Source: Acytostelium subglobosum LB1 (Eukaryota; Evosea; Eumycetozoa; Acytosteliales; Acytosteliaceae). Taken from it: a stretch of DNA of 64,000 nt. A program made the translations under genes and the position numbers. The stretch spans positions 508,511 through 572,510 of the forward strand of contig NW_012236512.1 in the NCBI RefSeq assembly GCF_000787575.1, read 5' to 3'. The notes beneath the pieces are model-generated. The model was not told where the DNA came from. It searched no databases and was given only the letters and a program-made list of their open reading frames with translations. Shown piece by piece: positions 20,145 through 32,796 of this stretch (the first letter of the stretch is position 1; every line of letters starts with the position of its first letter).

Positions 20145-23100
20145 TTATTGCAGCAATTGCTTCTCATGGAATAAACCTTGTACCCAGCTGATGTAGAGAT
20201 TACGTAGGGAGGTCTGGCTGAGCTTGACGTTGGGCTTGGCTTTGTTGCTGGGCTCGCCAAATTGATCAAAGTAAACATTGAGCTTCTCGATCTGTTTGTC
20301 AGAGGCATAGGCTTGCACCTCTGGACTAGTGATACCAATATACAGACACACAACATTCTGGCACTGATGAGAGTGCCACATCAACTCGTCTGGGCAGCAT
20401 GCGCCATAGCACACCAACTTGCCACACAGCAGACATACGCCCTTTGGCAGCTTGCTACACTTGTTTCCACATGTCTTCTTGATGTTGTCAATGAAGAAGT
20501 CCTAGAGTTGAGTGAATGAGCGGAGTAAGTGAATGAGTCGGGTGATTGATTGATCGATTGATCGAGTGAGTTTGGATGAACTTACAACAAAGATGTTGGG
20601 CAGGTCTATGAACTTGGGTTGCTTGGGTGGCAGGTAATAGACCACGCGCTGCTTCCATGACGATCCCATGAGCAACTGGAAGTCGGCTGTTGTCTGTAAT
20701 ATACACTCCTTCCATGTGGGCAGATTGAGCTTCTTCAGAAGGAAATTGACATCGCCCAGTGTGTGCAGGGTGACGTGCTCGCTGAGTGGTGCAGTTGGAT
20801 TGCTCATATCTGTCAGCAGACACAGATGGAATAGGTATGCCTTGCGCAAGAACACATTGACGACCTTCTCGATCGCCTTCTCTATCTTCTTCATCAATGG
20901 CACGGTCAGTTCACCATCATTATCATTGTTCGTTGTTGTTGTCGTTGTTGATGTTGTAGTTGATGATGAGGTTGTTGTCGTTTCCTTTGTCGCCGATGTA
21001 TCCATATCTTCATCTATGATGCTACTGTTGTTGTTGTTATCGTCGTCGTCGTTGGGTTCTAATGATGATTGCTTGCTAGCAAGGTAGTTCTTGAATGTTG
21101 AGTAATACTTCTTGACAGCAATGACCGTCTGTGAATTGGGATGGGGAGGTAGCGCTAGGAGTCGCATAAAGATATAGTTGACAAACACCAAGAATATGAG
21201 TCGGTCGTAGGCCTTGCGCATCAGTTGTTGTGGGTCCTGTTTGCGATCTAGGAAGTACGAGTAGGTGGCCAGCACGAATGGGTCGCTCTTGCTGCTTTCG
21301 GTCTCGAACAGGTTGTGCTGCTGGCGAGGGTTAGGATGCAGCTCAATGGACATGGTGTTGAAGAACAGCAGCTTGAGAGTCTTGAGTCGCTTCTGGAAGT
21401 CTGTCTCGCTTAGCACGTGGTAGGGTGTGTCGTCATCGCTGTACAGGGTGGTTTGGCGCGAGACAAGCTCCAGCGTCTCGATGTTGGACAGTGGAAACTT
21501 CCAGATATAGAGACGCGCGCCCGCGTCCAGCACTGTCGGTGAGTTGCGCACAGAGATATCGCGCGACAGCATCGTCAGGAAGAGCTGCTCGAGGACTTCC
21601 TCGGTCTTGCTAACCGTGTCGATGGCGAGCAGGATGTTGGAGGTACGGTTGCAGAGTGGGCAACGACAGCCGTCGCTCCAGTCGGTCACAAAGTTGTCCA
21701 AGCACTTCCTATGCACGAGATGATCGCAGCATCGCACGTTCATCGAGAAGCCTTGGTCAAACAGTACCATGACTTTGGCGGGTGACATGCTCGAATAACT
21801 CTCACTGAGGAAGTAGCGTCCAATTGATTGAAGATCGCGCGACAATGCGTACTCATTCTTGACGGGCTTGCCTGGGCTCGCGACCATGTAGTGCTCGATC
21901 GTTCTCTTCTTTGCCGTCGCCATGATGCCATAACCTTCGACCTGTCCAATGGCACAAAGTGGGTTGTCCAGCGAGGTGTTACCAGACTTGCAAGCCACGC
22001 AGGTGTCTTGTGTCTTCTTTGATGGGCTGGAATCGCCGTCGTCCTCATCCTCATCGTCATCGTCCTCGTAGAGCATTCGATTGGACTTCATGAACTGCTG
22101 TTGCTGCTGCATCATCCTCTCCTGGATGGCCTTTTGGCGCTGCAGCGCCTCCTCCTTCTTGATCTGGGCCTCCTTCTCGATCTGCTTGTTGGCAATGTCC
22201 TCAATGCCCAGACGACGGTTGTGGAAGTACTTTGAGAGGTTGGGATCAAACTCATTGATAAGGATCAGCAGCTTGGTGACCAGGCCCTTCTTGTCAAGGT
22301 GCAGGCCCTCCTTGTCGATAGTCTGCAGAAGGTCCGAGACGAGGTCGAGCAGATTGATACGTCGCAGTGTCATGTTGTGATCGTTGGCGTCCACCACAGA
22401 GTAAGGACGGAGCATGTTAAGTATCGAGATGTTCTTCTTGCTGGCCTGATCCAACTCCTTGAACTCGCCCTTGTTGATCCATAGGTCGATCCTCTCGTGG
22501 ATGGCTGCCTGATCGCGCTCAGGCATCGAGTCGAACGACTGCTTGAAGTGTCGCAGAGCCATCACGAGCATATAGAGCACGTGGTTCATTGGCGCCTCTA
22601 GGTCCACCGCCGATTGGACCAGACTCGTCGTGAGATAGGTGGCCAGCGGGAAGTCGGTCTTGTTGCGCAGGTCTGGATGGATGAACCTCAGCAGTACACT
22701 GAAGCCCAGGTGGTAGAGCATCGGCTCGTCAAACAGATCGTTGACGCCCGCCAGGTTGGCATGGAGTGGCTCGAGCACGGCGGGCAGGGGGAACGAGTCG
22801 ATTGGGTACTTGTTGCGCTTGAGGTTCTCGTGGTAGCTGTTGAGCGAGAGGTCGGTGGGGCCATCACCATTGCCATAGTGATAGGGATAATAGTAGTCGA
22901 AGCGGTCCCAATACTTCTGTTTCAGTGTCAGCTTGTTGGTGTTGTTCTGTGGCTGCGCGACCTCCTCGATCGTGTCGTCAATGTTGATAAATGTGAACTC
23001 GCGTCTAAACGAGCTGAGAAGCGAGTGAGTGTTATATTTGCCAATCAGGCCCTGCACAATATGATAGCGAGCTTCCTCTTGGCTGAACTTTGGTGTGACT

Positions 23101-25824
23101 CGCAGCTGGAGAATGATTATAATGTACCGCAGTAGCTCGGCCAATGCGCTAGGGTTGTCGTCTGTGAGTGAGAGGTTAGTATGAATGATTGATTGAATGA
23201 ATGAGCGTATTACATACTCGTCTGTTTGAAGTTGGATGTGAAGCTGCTGATTAAAAAGTTGATAAAGTACTCAGAGCCCATGAGGATTGAGGCGTACTGG
23301 ACGGTGAACAGGTCGATCCACATCAGCGACCATGTGTAGTATGATTGATATTCGCCAATGTTCATGTTCTTTTCCCAGAGCGAGCATTTGTACTGCGACA
23401 GCAGCACACTGGGCTTGATGGCGCCATTGGCAATGTACAGTAGCTGCTCCATTGTGATGAGTGATCGCATGCCAGCCAGTGAGTAGTCCTTCGCGTGATG
23501 CAATGCGTGCAGTGCAAATATACCAAACACGCGGTTCAGTGGGTAGTGCAATGACACTGAGTCGATCGCATGGAAGATGTCGCTCGATGGCAACACAAAG
23601 CCATTATGTGTAAAGTTGTTGTTGCCTGGTTTAACATTCTTAAGTATGAGACTAACATACTTGAGTGTTGATTCTTCAATTGATTGATTGATTGAGTATT
23701 AGAGAGGATGTTGATGATGCGCATGGCGAATGAGTGGCATGCTTACTGTTGTTGGCGTGTAATGTTTGGAATAGGTTGCTCATGCCTTGGTAGGCTTGTA
23801 TCTCCATTGAGACGACGTTGCCAATGATGGGCAGTTCAAATGGCAGTGGCTCCACAAGTAATCGCTTGAATGGAACAAACTCCTGGATGTCATCGAGTAT
23901 GGAGAACATCTCAAGTATGAGATGGTCATTGTTATAGATGTACTCGCAGATGGGTACATGCTTGAAGTATGCCGTTGTATAATAGAACTCTTGATGTAAA
24001 TGCAGTTGCTGATTGAACAGCTCACGTTGAGTAGGGTCATCAAAGTCGTAGTTCTCCTTGTCCTGCAGTAGTGTTTTCTGTAGTGTTTGATTGATCGATT
24101 GATTGATTGAGTGAGTAATGATTGAGATGAACTGGATCAACGGCTAAGGACTGAGTACATACATATACAGAGATGATCTCACTAAGAAGGTTCTTCCTGG
24201 TGTAGCCAGTGCAGAAGGGGATGATGATGGAGGGTATTTCAAACATTTGACACGCTATTGAGGCGACGATGGCAAGCTCCTCTTCGTCATCCTGGAAGGA
24301 CAGCTCGGGGTAGTAGTCCAGGAACTCATTGCAGAATGCCATCTTGTACGATCGGTTACCAATGAGCACAAAGAACAACGTCTTGATGTAGTTAAGGATG
24401 CCAGGTTTCAGAAGGATCTCCTGCAGACAGATGCGCGCTGGACTGTCTGCATAGGCGCTGGGCAAGAAGCTCTCCTTGGACTCGCCCTCTTCCTGTGTCG
24501 TGTAGGGCAGCGGTACTGGATTGTGCAGGTCAAAGGTCGTCGGGTCCAGAGAGCGCTGGGCAAACTCCTCAGACAATATCGACGACATTGGGTATGACTC
24601 GCGACTTAGGTTCTCCAACCACGCTGTTATCGATTGAAGTTGGACGATCTGCTGCTGGCTGAGCGCGGGCAGCTTGATCAGGTCGATCATGTGCTGCGTG
24701 ATCAATCGCAGAATGAGATGCAGACACTTCTTCAAGTGAGGGTCCAGCAGACTGGATGGATGTATCGTGTTGTTCGGCAAGAAGTGATTGGTGCAGAAGC
24801 CTGACGACTTCCAGCTGTCGGGATTGCCACAATCGCAGCAGCCTCCCTGATTGCTCTCCTCGGGCATATAAGAGTGTCCCTCATGTATGTGACATCCATT
24901 CTTGAAGCATTCCATGCACACACATGATGTATCCGTCACAGCGCAATCCTTGCATCTAAAGAACCATGTGTTCTGGCTCCATTCTAATGTGATTGATGTT
25001 GTTTGTTAGCATTGTGATCGTCCGTCATTCATTCAACCATTCAATCATTCAAACATACCTTGTTGACAAAATGGGAACTTGTACTTGTCGCGACCAACTA
25101 GTTGGAGGAGGGGACGGTCGAGTGAAGCGAACTTCTTAGCGATGAGGTCGAGGTCGTCAGAGGTGAACTCGTGACAAAGTACATTGCGGTATGACTCGAA
25201 TGTAAAGTCGGCATGTCCAAGAGGCTGCAGCTTATCGATTAGGTCATGCACACGCTTCCTGACAAAGGGCGTGGCGATCGTCTTGAACACATTCTCGATA
25301 TTCCTCCTAAGTGCGGCTGATGTCGCGGGATCACGACGCGTGGCATCAGTGTGCTCTGGTCCTATACCATGCAATACGTCATCATCATCATTCTCCATGT
25401 ACTGCACGTCAATCTCTTGATAATCATCACTACTCTCACCAAAAGAGTCATCGTCCACCATCTCCATCACTGCATCAGAGTACTCTTCATAACTTTGCAT
25501 ATCCATATCATCATCGTCCTCATCTTCATAATCTTCGTCCTCCTCATCTTGTTGTTCTTGTTGTTCTCGTTGACCTTGTTGAGGTTGCGCTTGTTGTTGT
25601 TGTTGTTCTATAAATTCCATGAATGCAGGTTTCATTGTTGGTGTACCATAACTATGTGGTACCATATCAGCATCTTGATCGACATCTATTATCTCTTGTT
25701 GTTGTTGTTGTTGTTGTTGAACAACAACATCCTCATCATCTTCATTGTCATCTTCATTACTATTTCTTCTCCTCCTAACACCATTATTATTATTAATGAT
25801 ATTTATATTATTACTCCTCTCCAT
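20145..25824 (-). CDS. UBR1-type N-recognin E3 ubiquitin ligase
   Basis: Six exons on the minus strand: 25824-25059, 24983-24163, 24077-23747, 23673-23218, 23161-20586, 20501-20145, giving 1768 residues. The head is acidic and Gln-rich. The UBR box (about residues 250-320) spans the first intron: FC / EWSQNTWFFRCKDC, CVCMECF, HIHEGHSY and GGCCDCGNPDSWK, with the Cys/His zinc ligands. That box binds basic N-terminal residues of N-degron substrates. A RING-type domain has CVACKSGN, then CCDHLVHRKCLDNFV and CRCPLCNR. The C-terminal domain has CSKLPKGVCLLCGKLVC and YFDQFGEP, matching the family's C-terminal cap. The acceptor of exon 4 must be TTGAAG (23674), since the later CAAG gives an immediate stop. 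Length fits UBR1/UBR2. Shares a 243-base divergent promoter region with the F-box gene. Confidence 0.92.
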
Positions 25825-26067
25825 TGTTCACCAGTACAACTACTACTACACACACACAGCTCTATCTATATATATATATCTATCTTACTATCTATCTCTA
25901 CTACTTCATTCAACAACACTAACTGACATTACACTAAACTCTCTTCACTTTGTGAAGTTGACAATCCCCACACTTTAGTTTCCCCTTTCGAACTCAGATC
26001 CAAGTTCCCCCCACTCATTCAATTTATGGGACTTACTTCTTTACACTCCACTCTGTTCAATGTTATC

Positions 26068-28135
26068 ATGGAGATACTCAGCAATTATCTATTACTTAAT
26101 ATATTTAAAGAACTAGATGCAAAGGATTGGTTTGATTGTATTCTAACATGTAGATCATGGAGATCAATACTAAATAGTAATAATAATGATTGGTTATGGG
26201 AGAGAGCACTTATGTCTCGTCTACCCTTTGAAAGAAGACAGAAGGCCGACGATGAACTGATCGATTTGGATTATGATATAAGTACATTAATCAAGGATGG
26301 TAGTGATGATAATGATGAACTGTTGGAGACGATGATCAAACAAAGAAATCAAACAAGAGACTATCTCAATCTGATTGATAATGATGATAGAGTCGGTCGA
26401 TTCACTTTGACCAATGCATCAGACGGCTACAGCAACAGCAGCACTATCTCATTCAGACAGCTCTACCTCTTCCTCTTTCCACATGATCGACATATCAACC
26501 AATCAATCTCCACGCTTCAGCATACTCTCCCATTGTATGATTGGCCTCTTGTCAACAGCACAATGAATGATGATGGCGTAGGCAACCGACCGACAGTGTT
26601 GGACTCACTCATTGATGAAATCGAGGATGCACATATATGACTCTGCATTGGATGCTAGCGCCAAACTATTGCACATGTATGATTGCAGCGATCCACATAC
26701 GGTCTTTCCAAACATACTTGTTGATGGACGGAAGGGAGACCTTCTGGTGATCGGACAACAAGCCTCTGTAGAGCCTGTCTATGACAACTGCTATCGCAAC
26801 GCCACAACATATTGTTTTCAATCAGCAGTGCTCATACCCAACCAAATACATATGTATGACCGAATAATCCACTTTCAAATTGCTGGCAACAATGTATCGT
26901 ACCCTCGCACCAGGGTGCCGGGTCAGGCAAATGATAACTTCTTTGACGAGGACATTCTATACTTGGTCACACTGATCGATCTCGCCAACAACACGTCCAA
27001 TACAATAACATTGGTTGATGATACCTTCAAAAAGTTGAGCAAGGTCATACCTTACCGGCATTCACTTCAAAAAGTTATCGCATTCTCACGAGGACAACTA
27101 AGAAACGAGGACATTTCGTACAAAGATGGAGCCATTCGTTGTCACCTAAATATTCTGGTCGAGCGGCAGATGAGGAGCACTCCACTTCCCAAAAGAATCA
27201 TCGTCTCGCGATTGACAACTGACCGGCAATACTTCCACACATTGTTTAGAGATCCAGAGCTGAGGGATGTGCTTCAGCTACACATGAACAAGGTCACAGG
27301 GCTATCCAGAATACCCAGGCAAGGTGACAAGAGCATGGCTTTGTTCCTCTATTATCATGCGACCATCAATTCAAATGCTATCAATCGCAACTCAAACAAT
27401 GGTTGGCCATGCTTCCAATATGCTCATAACTCAATCATTACATTTCATCACCTCGTTGGCGACATTGGCGACAACGACAACTCTTCTTCATCAACAACAA
27501 CAACACAAACAAATGATCAATTGATCATACACTTCAGTGGAAACACCAATTATTATAATGCAACGCTCCAAATGATCAAACGTCCTTACAGCGATAAGCA
27601 TGTTCCTATGTCCTCTATCTCAGATCGTCAGTTGAAAGATGGCGCCAAGCTTGTGTATGATAGCATGAAGCTCAATAGAACTAACCTCTATGTGGGCTTC
27701 AGAGAACATCTCCAAGGATGCTTCCAAAGTTCATTCCCACAACTCAACAACACCAAGCTCGACATTATTGAGCTACTTAACATCCTTTTGTTCAACGAGG
27801 AGTTCCTCTTTGAGTATCAAATGGTGGACAACAAGAAGAGGCCTTGGGACGCACTGAATGAACCATCAATGCAATCAAAGAAGGCAAGGGTCAGCGTTAG
27901 CCCTGACCAAGGCCATCGGTACCAGTTCGATAAACGTCTCCAACATATCCACGCACCTGATAATACTCGGATCAATGACGACACTCCAACTATCAACCAA
28001 TTAACAATGTACATTCCCCTCTTTGTCATAGATAGAGTGGCCGAGATGAACGATCAATTAGTGAGATCATTCCAAAGATCCAGAAAGGAATTCCAATGTT
28101 CATGTCTTGCCATCAATAAAGTCAACATTGACTAA
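26068..28135 (+). CDS. F-box protein
   Basis: The N-terminus MEILSNYLLLNIFKELDAKD, followed by CILTCRSWRSILNSNNND-WLWERA, is an F-box, which recruits Skp1 of SCF ubiquitin ligases. Two frames follow one another: 26068-26640 is open, then 26626-28135 continues in another frame, in sequence of similar composition. Removing 26535-26625 (GTATGATTGG donor, ATCGAG acceptor, 91 bases) joins them in phase and gives 658 residues; the removed tail (GGACTCACTCATTGATG) looks like other introns here. A one-base frame error, or two separate genes, are alternatives. An upstream in-frame ATG at 26026 adds 14 residues. The C-terminal about 500 residues have no family I recognise; they probably bind the substrate. 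Confidence 0.7.
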
Positions 28136-28168
28136 GTCTATAATAATTATTTATACTATACTGTACAT

Positions 28169-30854
28169 TCAATTGTGCCACCTAACAACTGGTCTACCAT
28201 TGAATGTTATAAAGGCCAGTGACAGGAGTACATAGAGGAAGATGACCATGCCTAGCAACCAGAACAGTTCGTCTACAAACTTGAGTATTACACTCTTCTC
28301 CTTTGGTACAACTGGCCAGTTGATGACCTGTTTCTGTGTCTGTGTCTGTGTCTGTGGCTGTATCTGTGGCTGTTGCTGTGGCTGTGTCTGTGTGTGTTGC
28401 CGTCGCAGAGTTGAATTTGCAAAGGGTGATGGTTGTGAATACATGATCGAGTTCAGAGGAGATCTTATATCATTGTCGGGATCTGGAATTGTCTGTTGTG
28501 CTTGTTGTTGTGTCTGTTGTTGTGTCTGTTGCAGATTGTTCAAATGCTGTCTTGGAGCATCCTTCACTTGAATATCGACTGCTAACTGTTTGTCATGGTG
28601 GCGTGATAGGTCACGACGGATATCGTTCAACTTGTGCTTCAGGTTCTCGGTCGAGATGTCCAGCTCCTTGGCACTCCTATTGTACTGCGATAAGTTGAGA
28701 AGGGAGTTGGGCAGCTGCGCCCACGATCTGGGCATTGGTGGTTCAATCGTCTCTTCTATCGGTCGCCTGTCATCTACGTGCTTGGTGTCCTTGCCTACGA
28801 TTGGCATCGTGTCCAATGCCTTGGCAATGTTCTGTACAAAGGTGCGCGTGTTGTCCAACTGCTGGAGATAGAGTCGGTTGCTATCATGCAGGTGTTGTAG
28901 CAATGTGCCCAACTTGGTCTCGGCCTCACCAGTGATCCTGGTCTGCTCATTCTTGGCAGCATCGACCTGCCTTGACAACTTCTGACACTGTTCTTGGGTG
29001 TCTCGCTTCTCGCGCTCCAGCGTGTCTATCTTGACCAGCATCTCTCTGATCTCCTCCAACTGCTTTGCCATGCTGTCTTCCAACGAGTTGTGACGATTGG
29101 CATTGTGTAGCTGTTGCTGTTGCTGTTGTATCAGTGTGTTTATCCTCTCCTCTTGCTGTTTGATCATAGCCTCTTGTTGCTGTATCTGTTGCAGTTGTTC
29201 GATAATAAGATGACTACTCTGCTCCTCCTGACTCTTTGAAGTCTCCACCATGTGTTTGTACTTTCTCAGCTGTGCCTCACGTTCCTCCTCTCTCTTACGA
29301 GCCAGCTCCTCCTGCTCCAACAACTTTGCATTCGACAGTTCCAGCTTGCTCAACTCATCGTTCTCTGGTGCATATGTTAGTCGACTGAACATGGATCATG
29401 TATCGCATGCCATCCTGGTACTTACTCTTATATACATTCTTCTTCAGCTCCTCCACCTCTTTGGTCGCCTCGTTCTCTTTCTTGATTGATCGCTCAATGT
29501 CTTCACTGATGTCTCGGTATTTCTTCTCGACTGTGCGCAGCAGGCCAGACTCCTTGTCCAAGTCCTTCTCAAGCTCTGCGATCTTTTGCTCCCGCTCTTT
29601 CAAGTCTTGATAAGTGAGTTGGATGGTCTCTTGAAGATGGATGACCCGTTGAGGGTCTGGACGTGTGGCCAACTCTTGCTTTAGTCGTGCAATCTCCTCT
29701 TGATATCCTGTGTCATCCATCTTGCCTGTGTCCTGCTCGTTGCCAGCACCATTGTCCTCCAACTCGCCAAAGAATTGTGGCATAGACCTGTCATACTTTC
29801 TGAGCTTTGAGTTAGCAGATACGACTGTTCCAAGCAGGTTGTCCTTGAAGTAGTCTGACTGATTTGATGGGGACTCGACATGGTTGGTAGTAACATCGTC
29901 ATCATCACCAATCTCTGCTGGCACACCAACATTGCCCTTGCCATTGTTGTCCAGTACTGTTGGTACTATCTTTGAATCGTCAGTCACTTGGAAGTCCTCA
30001 AGACGATTGATTGGATGGTCTGAGTAGTCCTCGTATTCATCGTCGTCCAGCGTGCCATTGGCCTGGAACTGGTTGACCATTGCCAGGAAGATGGCATTCG
30101 AGCAGACACCATTCTCAAATGGTATCACATCAATGATCTGACTGATGTGAGCCTCGTCGTAGCCCTCCAATATCTTCCTGAGTTGATGCTCCTCAATGAA
30201 TCCATCGGGATCGTCCTTGATATGCTGGTAAAAGTGAGTGAGTTCGTCTTCCTCGGCATCGGGAGTGGTGTGCCCTTCAATCTCTGGAACCTCTGGCCTC
30301 AAGGGCTGCATCCGTGTTGAGGGAGGTTGAGTAGGTTCAACATCCAATGAACTAGAGGGGACAACAACATCACTCTTTGGACGCGCAGCAGCTGTATGTC
30401 GGTCGTACTTTGGAGATGGAGGGTGGCTGTTGCCTGCACCTGGTGCAAGCTGTAACAAGTAGTTTGGTGGCAAGGTGCTTCGTCTTGACAGTCCGGGCTT
30501 CTTGCCACTGAGGAACACAACACTTAATGTGCGCGCCAGTTTGGATGGCGAGTTACCATTGGTTGCTGAGGTTGTGGTGGTCAAGTCCAACGAACGCCTA
30601 TTCATTGCCTTTTGATGTAGATGTTGTTGTGTCATTGTTGGATGAAAAGGTGGATCTGAGTTTGAATGTTGATGTACTTGTTGTTGTTGTTGTTTCTTCT
30701 TCTGTTGTTGATGTTGTGCAATGAACTCATTCACTGACAATGTCGTCGATGTTGTTGCTGTTGATCCTTTGGTCTTTGTTTTGTTGTTGTCATCGTCGTC
30801 TTCGTCGTGATCTCCCAGCGAATCAATGTTTGTATTAACCATCATCGTTTCCAT
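28169..30854 (-). CDS. Tail-anchored coiled-coil protein with degenerate EF-hand region
   Basis: Two exons on the minus strand, 30854-29426 and 29364-28169, joined in phase 1 within a continuous coiled coil (NVYK / KNDELSKLELSN), giving 874 residues. The head (1-190) is polar and Gln-rich. Around residues 200-280 there is an EF-hand-like pair (ELTHFYQHIKDDPDGFIEEH; FENGVCSNAIFLAMVNQF) with poor calcium ligands. Coiled coil fills most of residues 390-690, ending in Gln/Thr repeats (TQQQTQQQAQQ, QTQTQTQKQ). One transmembrane segment (LFWLLGMVIFLYVLLSLAFI) lies 12 residues from the C-terminus. This is the plan of golgin-like or other organelle tethers inserted by the tail. Which membrane is not shown. 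The end does not carry a KASH-type PPP motif. Confidence 0.78.
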
Positions 30855-31476
30855 CTCTTCTTTACTTCAATCCCAAAGATCCTTCTACTAAAACTGCTAC
30901 AACTTGAAGTTGTTGATTGATATGATATTATATTATATTATATTTGATTGATGATGTTGGTTTAATGTTGGTAGGGATGGATGCCCTGCCCAGCCAGCAT
31001 ATCAGTTTGAAATTCCAAGTTTGAATGTAGTATGTGTATGAGTAGTATGTTGTTTGTTTGTTTGTNTTCACTTTGAATCAATGAGTCATTTAGTCAGTCA
31101 GTGGGCGAGAGAGGAGAGAGAGAGAGAACTAAGTGGTTTAAGTATGTGAGTGTCGGCCAATGACGTGTGAAGGGTTAAGGCTCCCACTTGTCCCCATCTC
31201 AAGTTGAATGAATGAATGAAGAGGTGGTGGGACCGGCTTCAAACTCATTCACTTCACTTCTCACACACACTATCTCACTTCAGTATTATCTGAATTGTTT
31301 ACAACAATAATCAAACAAACAATCAGATATTAATAACTATTTTGTTTCGTTTATGTATTACATAGGTAGTAGTAGTAGTAGTAGTAGCAACAGCGAGATA
31401 GGAGACAGACTGGTCACATTTTGAGGAGGACCTACAAAGTCTCTGTTATTGCGACATGGTTGAGTAGCCAAAAGGA
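30855..31476. other. Spacer with one unresolved base
   Basis: Upstream region of the coiled-coil gene and 3' region of the small secreted gene. It holds an unresolved base at 31066, a GAGA run (31112-31127), a TAG trimer run (31365-31387) and TTGAATGAATGAATGAA. No gene recognised. Confidence 0.5.
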
Positions 31477-31779
31477 CTAAGTACGATGATTCATTATATC
31501 GTCATTTACTGGAACTCTTAAATGATTGAATGGTAATGAATGTTTGATCGGGTTAGGTTAGAACAAAGAAAGATAGATAGATAGATATCAAATATGATAA
31601 ACTTACAGAAGATCGTCTACTATTGTAGAATCTGCGATTGTTCCCTGGTCATTGGAACTTGAACTACTTTGAGACTCGGAAAAGGCACTTGATGAATCAG
31701 CTTCATACTGGTATGCTCTCGATGTGGATACAACCAACAAGATGACGAATAACAGTAGCAGGATAGAGTTGATCTTCAT
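31477..31779 (-). CDS. Small secreted protein A (split gene, 70 residues)
   Basis: Minus strand, two exons: 31779-31607 and 31516-31477, with a GTAAGT donor and a TTTAAG acceptor, phase 2. The product has a signal peptide (MKINSILLLLFVILLVVSTSRA), a Ser-rich acidic middle, and the tail TIVDDLLVPVNDDIMNHRT, which the intron splits after VDD-L. The neighbour at 32488-32796 has the same signal sequence pattern, the same intron phase and place, and a matching tail (TVDDDIMIP...NDPIMKKR). That agreement is what supports this gene and its tiny 40-base last exon; neither exon alone would be convincing. Another acceptor (GTTCCAG, 31508) would give a two-residue tail. Function unknown; perhaps a secreted peptide or its precursor. 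Confidence 0.7.
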
Positions 31780-32487
31780 AGTTATTAGGTTGGGTAATAA
31801 TAGAGTATTGATTGATCAGTTGATTAGTTGATTGATTGATTGAATGATGTCTAACAGTGTGTGTGAAGTTACCTATTTATATTTAAATATCAATTAGCAT
31901 TGTTACAAGTCGATTCAATAACCTCAATATGGATAATGAATGCCAACAATAATATGAATGGCATCAAAGAGTGAATGAATGATAGGAATGAATGGCATCG
32001 AGACAATCAGACCAATGGTATAAAGGGGCGGGCAATTGCCGATGGTTTGCAATAAATGATCAAGTGATTCTGACCAAACCAAGGACTTTCTACACAACAG
32101 TTTACTTGTTAATGCGATCCGATCATTTATTACTATCATTATCTCTCTCACTCCAGTCTATCCCTCAATGTCACCACCTCATATTTGGAGTACTTCACCA
32201 TTCCCACAACATACCATTCAGTCTATCAATCAAACAGTAACGAGTGATGGGTTGATTGATGTGGTGTGGTGAGGGGGTGTGGGTCTACTTGATCGTTGGA
32301 TTCATCGCCGACAACACAATGGATTATTTACAACGAGGAATAAAGATGTGGTGAAGCTAGAGGAAAAAGAATATGATGCGGTAGGAAATATATTGTTGTT
32401 CAATTTTAGGTAAAGAGGTATCCAAATAATAATAATAAATAATAAAGATAATTTGAAAAATTGAATTTATTTAAATATTATTAATAA
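31780..32487. other. Spacer between small secreted genes A and B
   Basis: Promoter region of gene A near 31780-31900 (GATTGATTGATTG runs, then a TATTTATATTTAAATA stretch at 31872-31890) and the 3' region of gene B (very AT-rich from 32395). The middle (31990-32330) is less AT-rich and includes TATAAAGGGGCGGG on the plus strand near 32019, but no gene follows it. Confidence 0.5.
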
Positions 32488-32796
32488 TTATGAAAATATC
32501 CTTTTCTTCATAATTGGATCATTTTCTGCTGTCAATGGAATCCTAATATAAACAAAATTAATATATTGACTTAATTATTTGTTCATAATTATAATTATAA
32601 TTTATACATACATAATATCATCATCTACAGTAGGTGTAGTATCTCCTGCACCTGCAGTAGTTTCACCCTCTCCCTCAATGCCATCTTCATTGTCCGTTAC
32701 TCTATATACACTACTGTAATCCATCTTTGAAGCCATTGTCATTGAAATTGTCAACAACATAATAAATAATAGTATATAAATTGTGTTAATTCTCAT
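32488..32796 (-). CDS. Small secreted protein B (split gene, 79 residues)
   Basis: Minus strand, exons 32796-32612 and 32542-32488, with a GTATGT donor and a TATATTAG acceptor, phase 2. Reading through the donor gives TVDDDIMYV and a stop; splicing replaces the last two residues with an 18-residue tail MIPLTAENDPIMKKRIFS. The signal peptide MRINTIYILLFIMLLTISMTMA is clearly related to that of gene A (M-K/R-I-N-S/T-I, LLF, LL). An acidic Glu/Gly/Thr-rich middle follows. The tail aligns with gene A: V-D-D-x-L/M-I/V-P-L/V ... N-D-x-I-M-x-x-R. A and B are tandem paralogues on the same strand, about 700 bases apart. The protein at 50746-51514 shares the gene plan. Confidence 0.75.

Noticed and set aside
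23674-23760. Alternative acceptor CAAG at about 23663 for exon 4 of the UBR1 gene
   Set aside because: With the phase-1 donor it gives a stop at the third codon; the TTGAAG acceptor at 23674 keeps the frame.
25351-25926. Plus-strand hydrophobic-looking frame opposite the UBR1 N-terminus
   Set aside because: Ile/Leu/His-rich only because it reads the antisense of acidic and Gln repeats.
28169-28280. KASH-domain identity for the tail-anchored protein
   Set aside because: The luminal end lacks the terminal Pro-Pro-Pro type motif of KASH peptides.
31992-32240. Plus-strand frame following a TATAAA box near 32019
   Set aside because: No protein-like composition, ends in TCAATCAA repeat sequence, no family.
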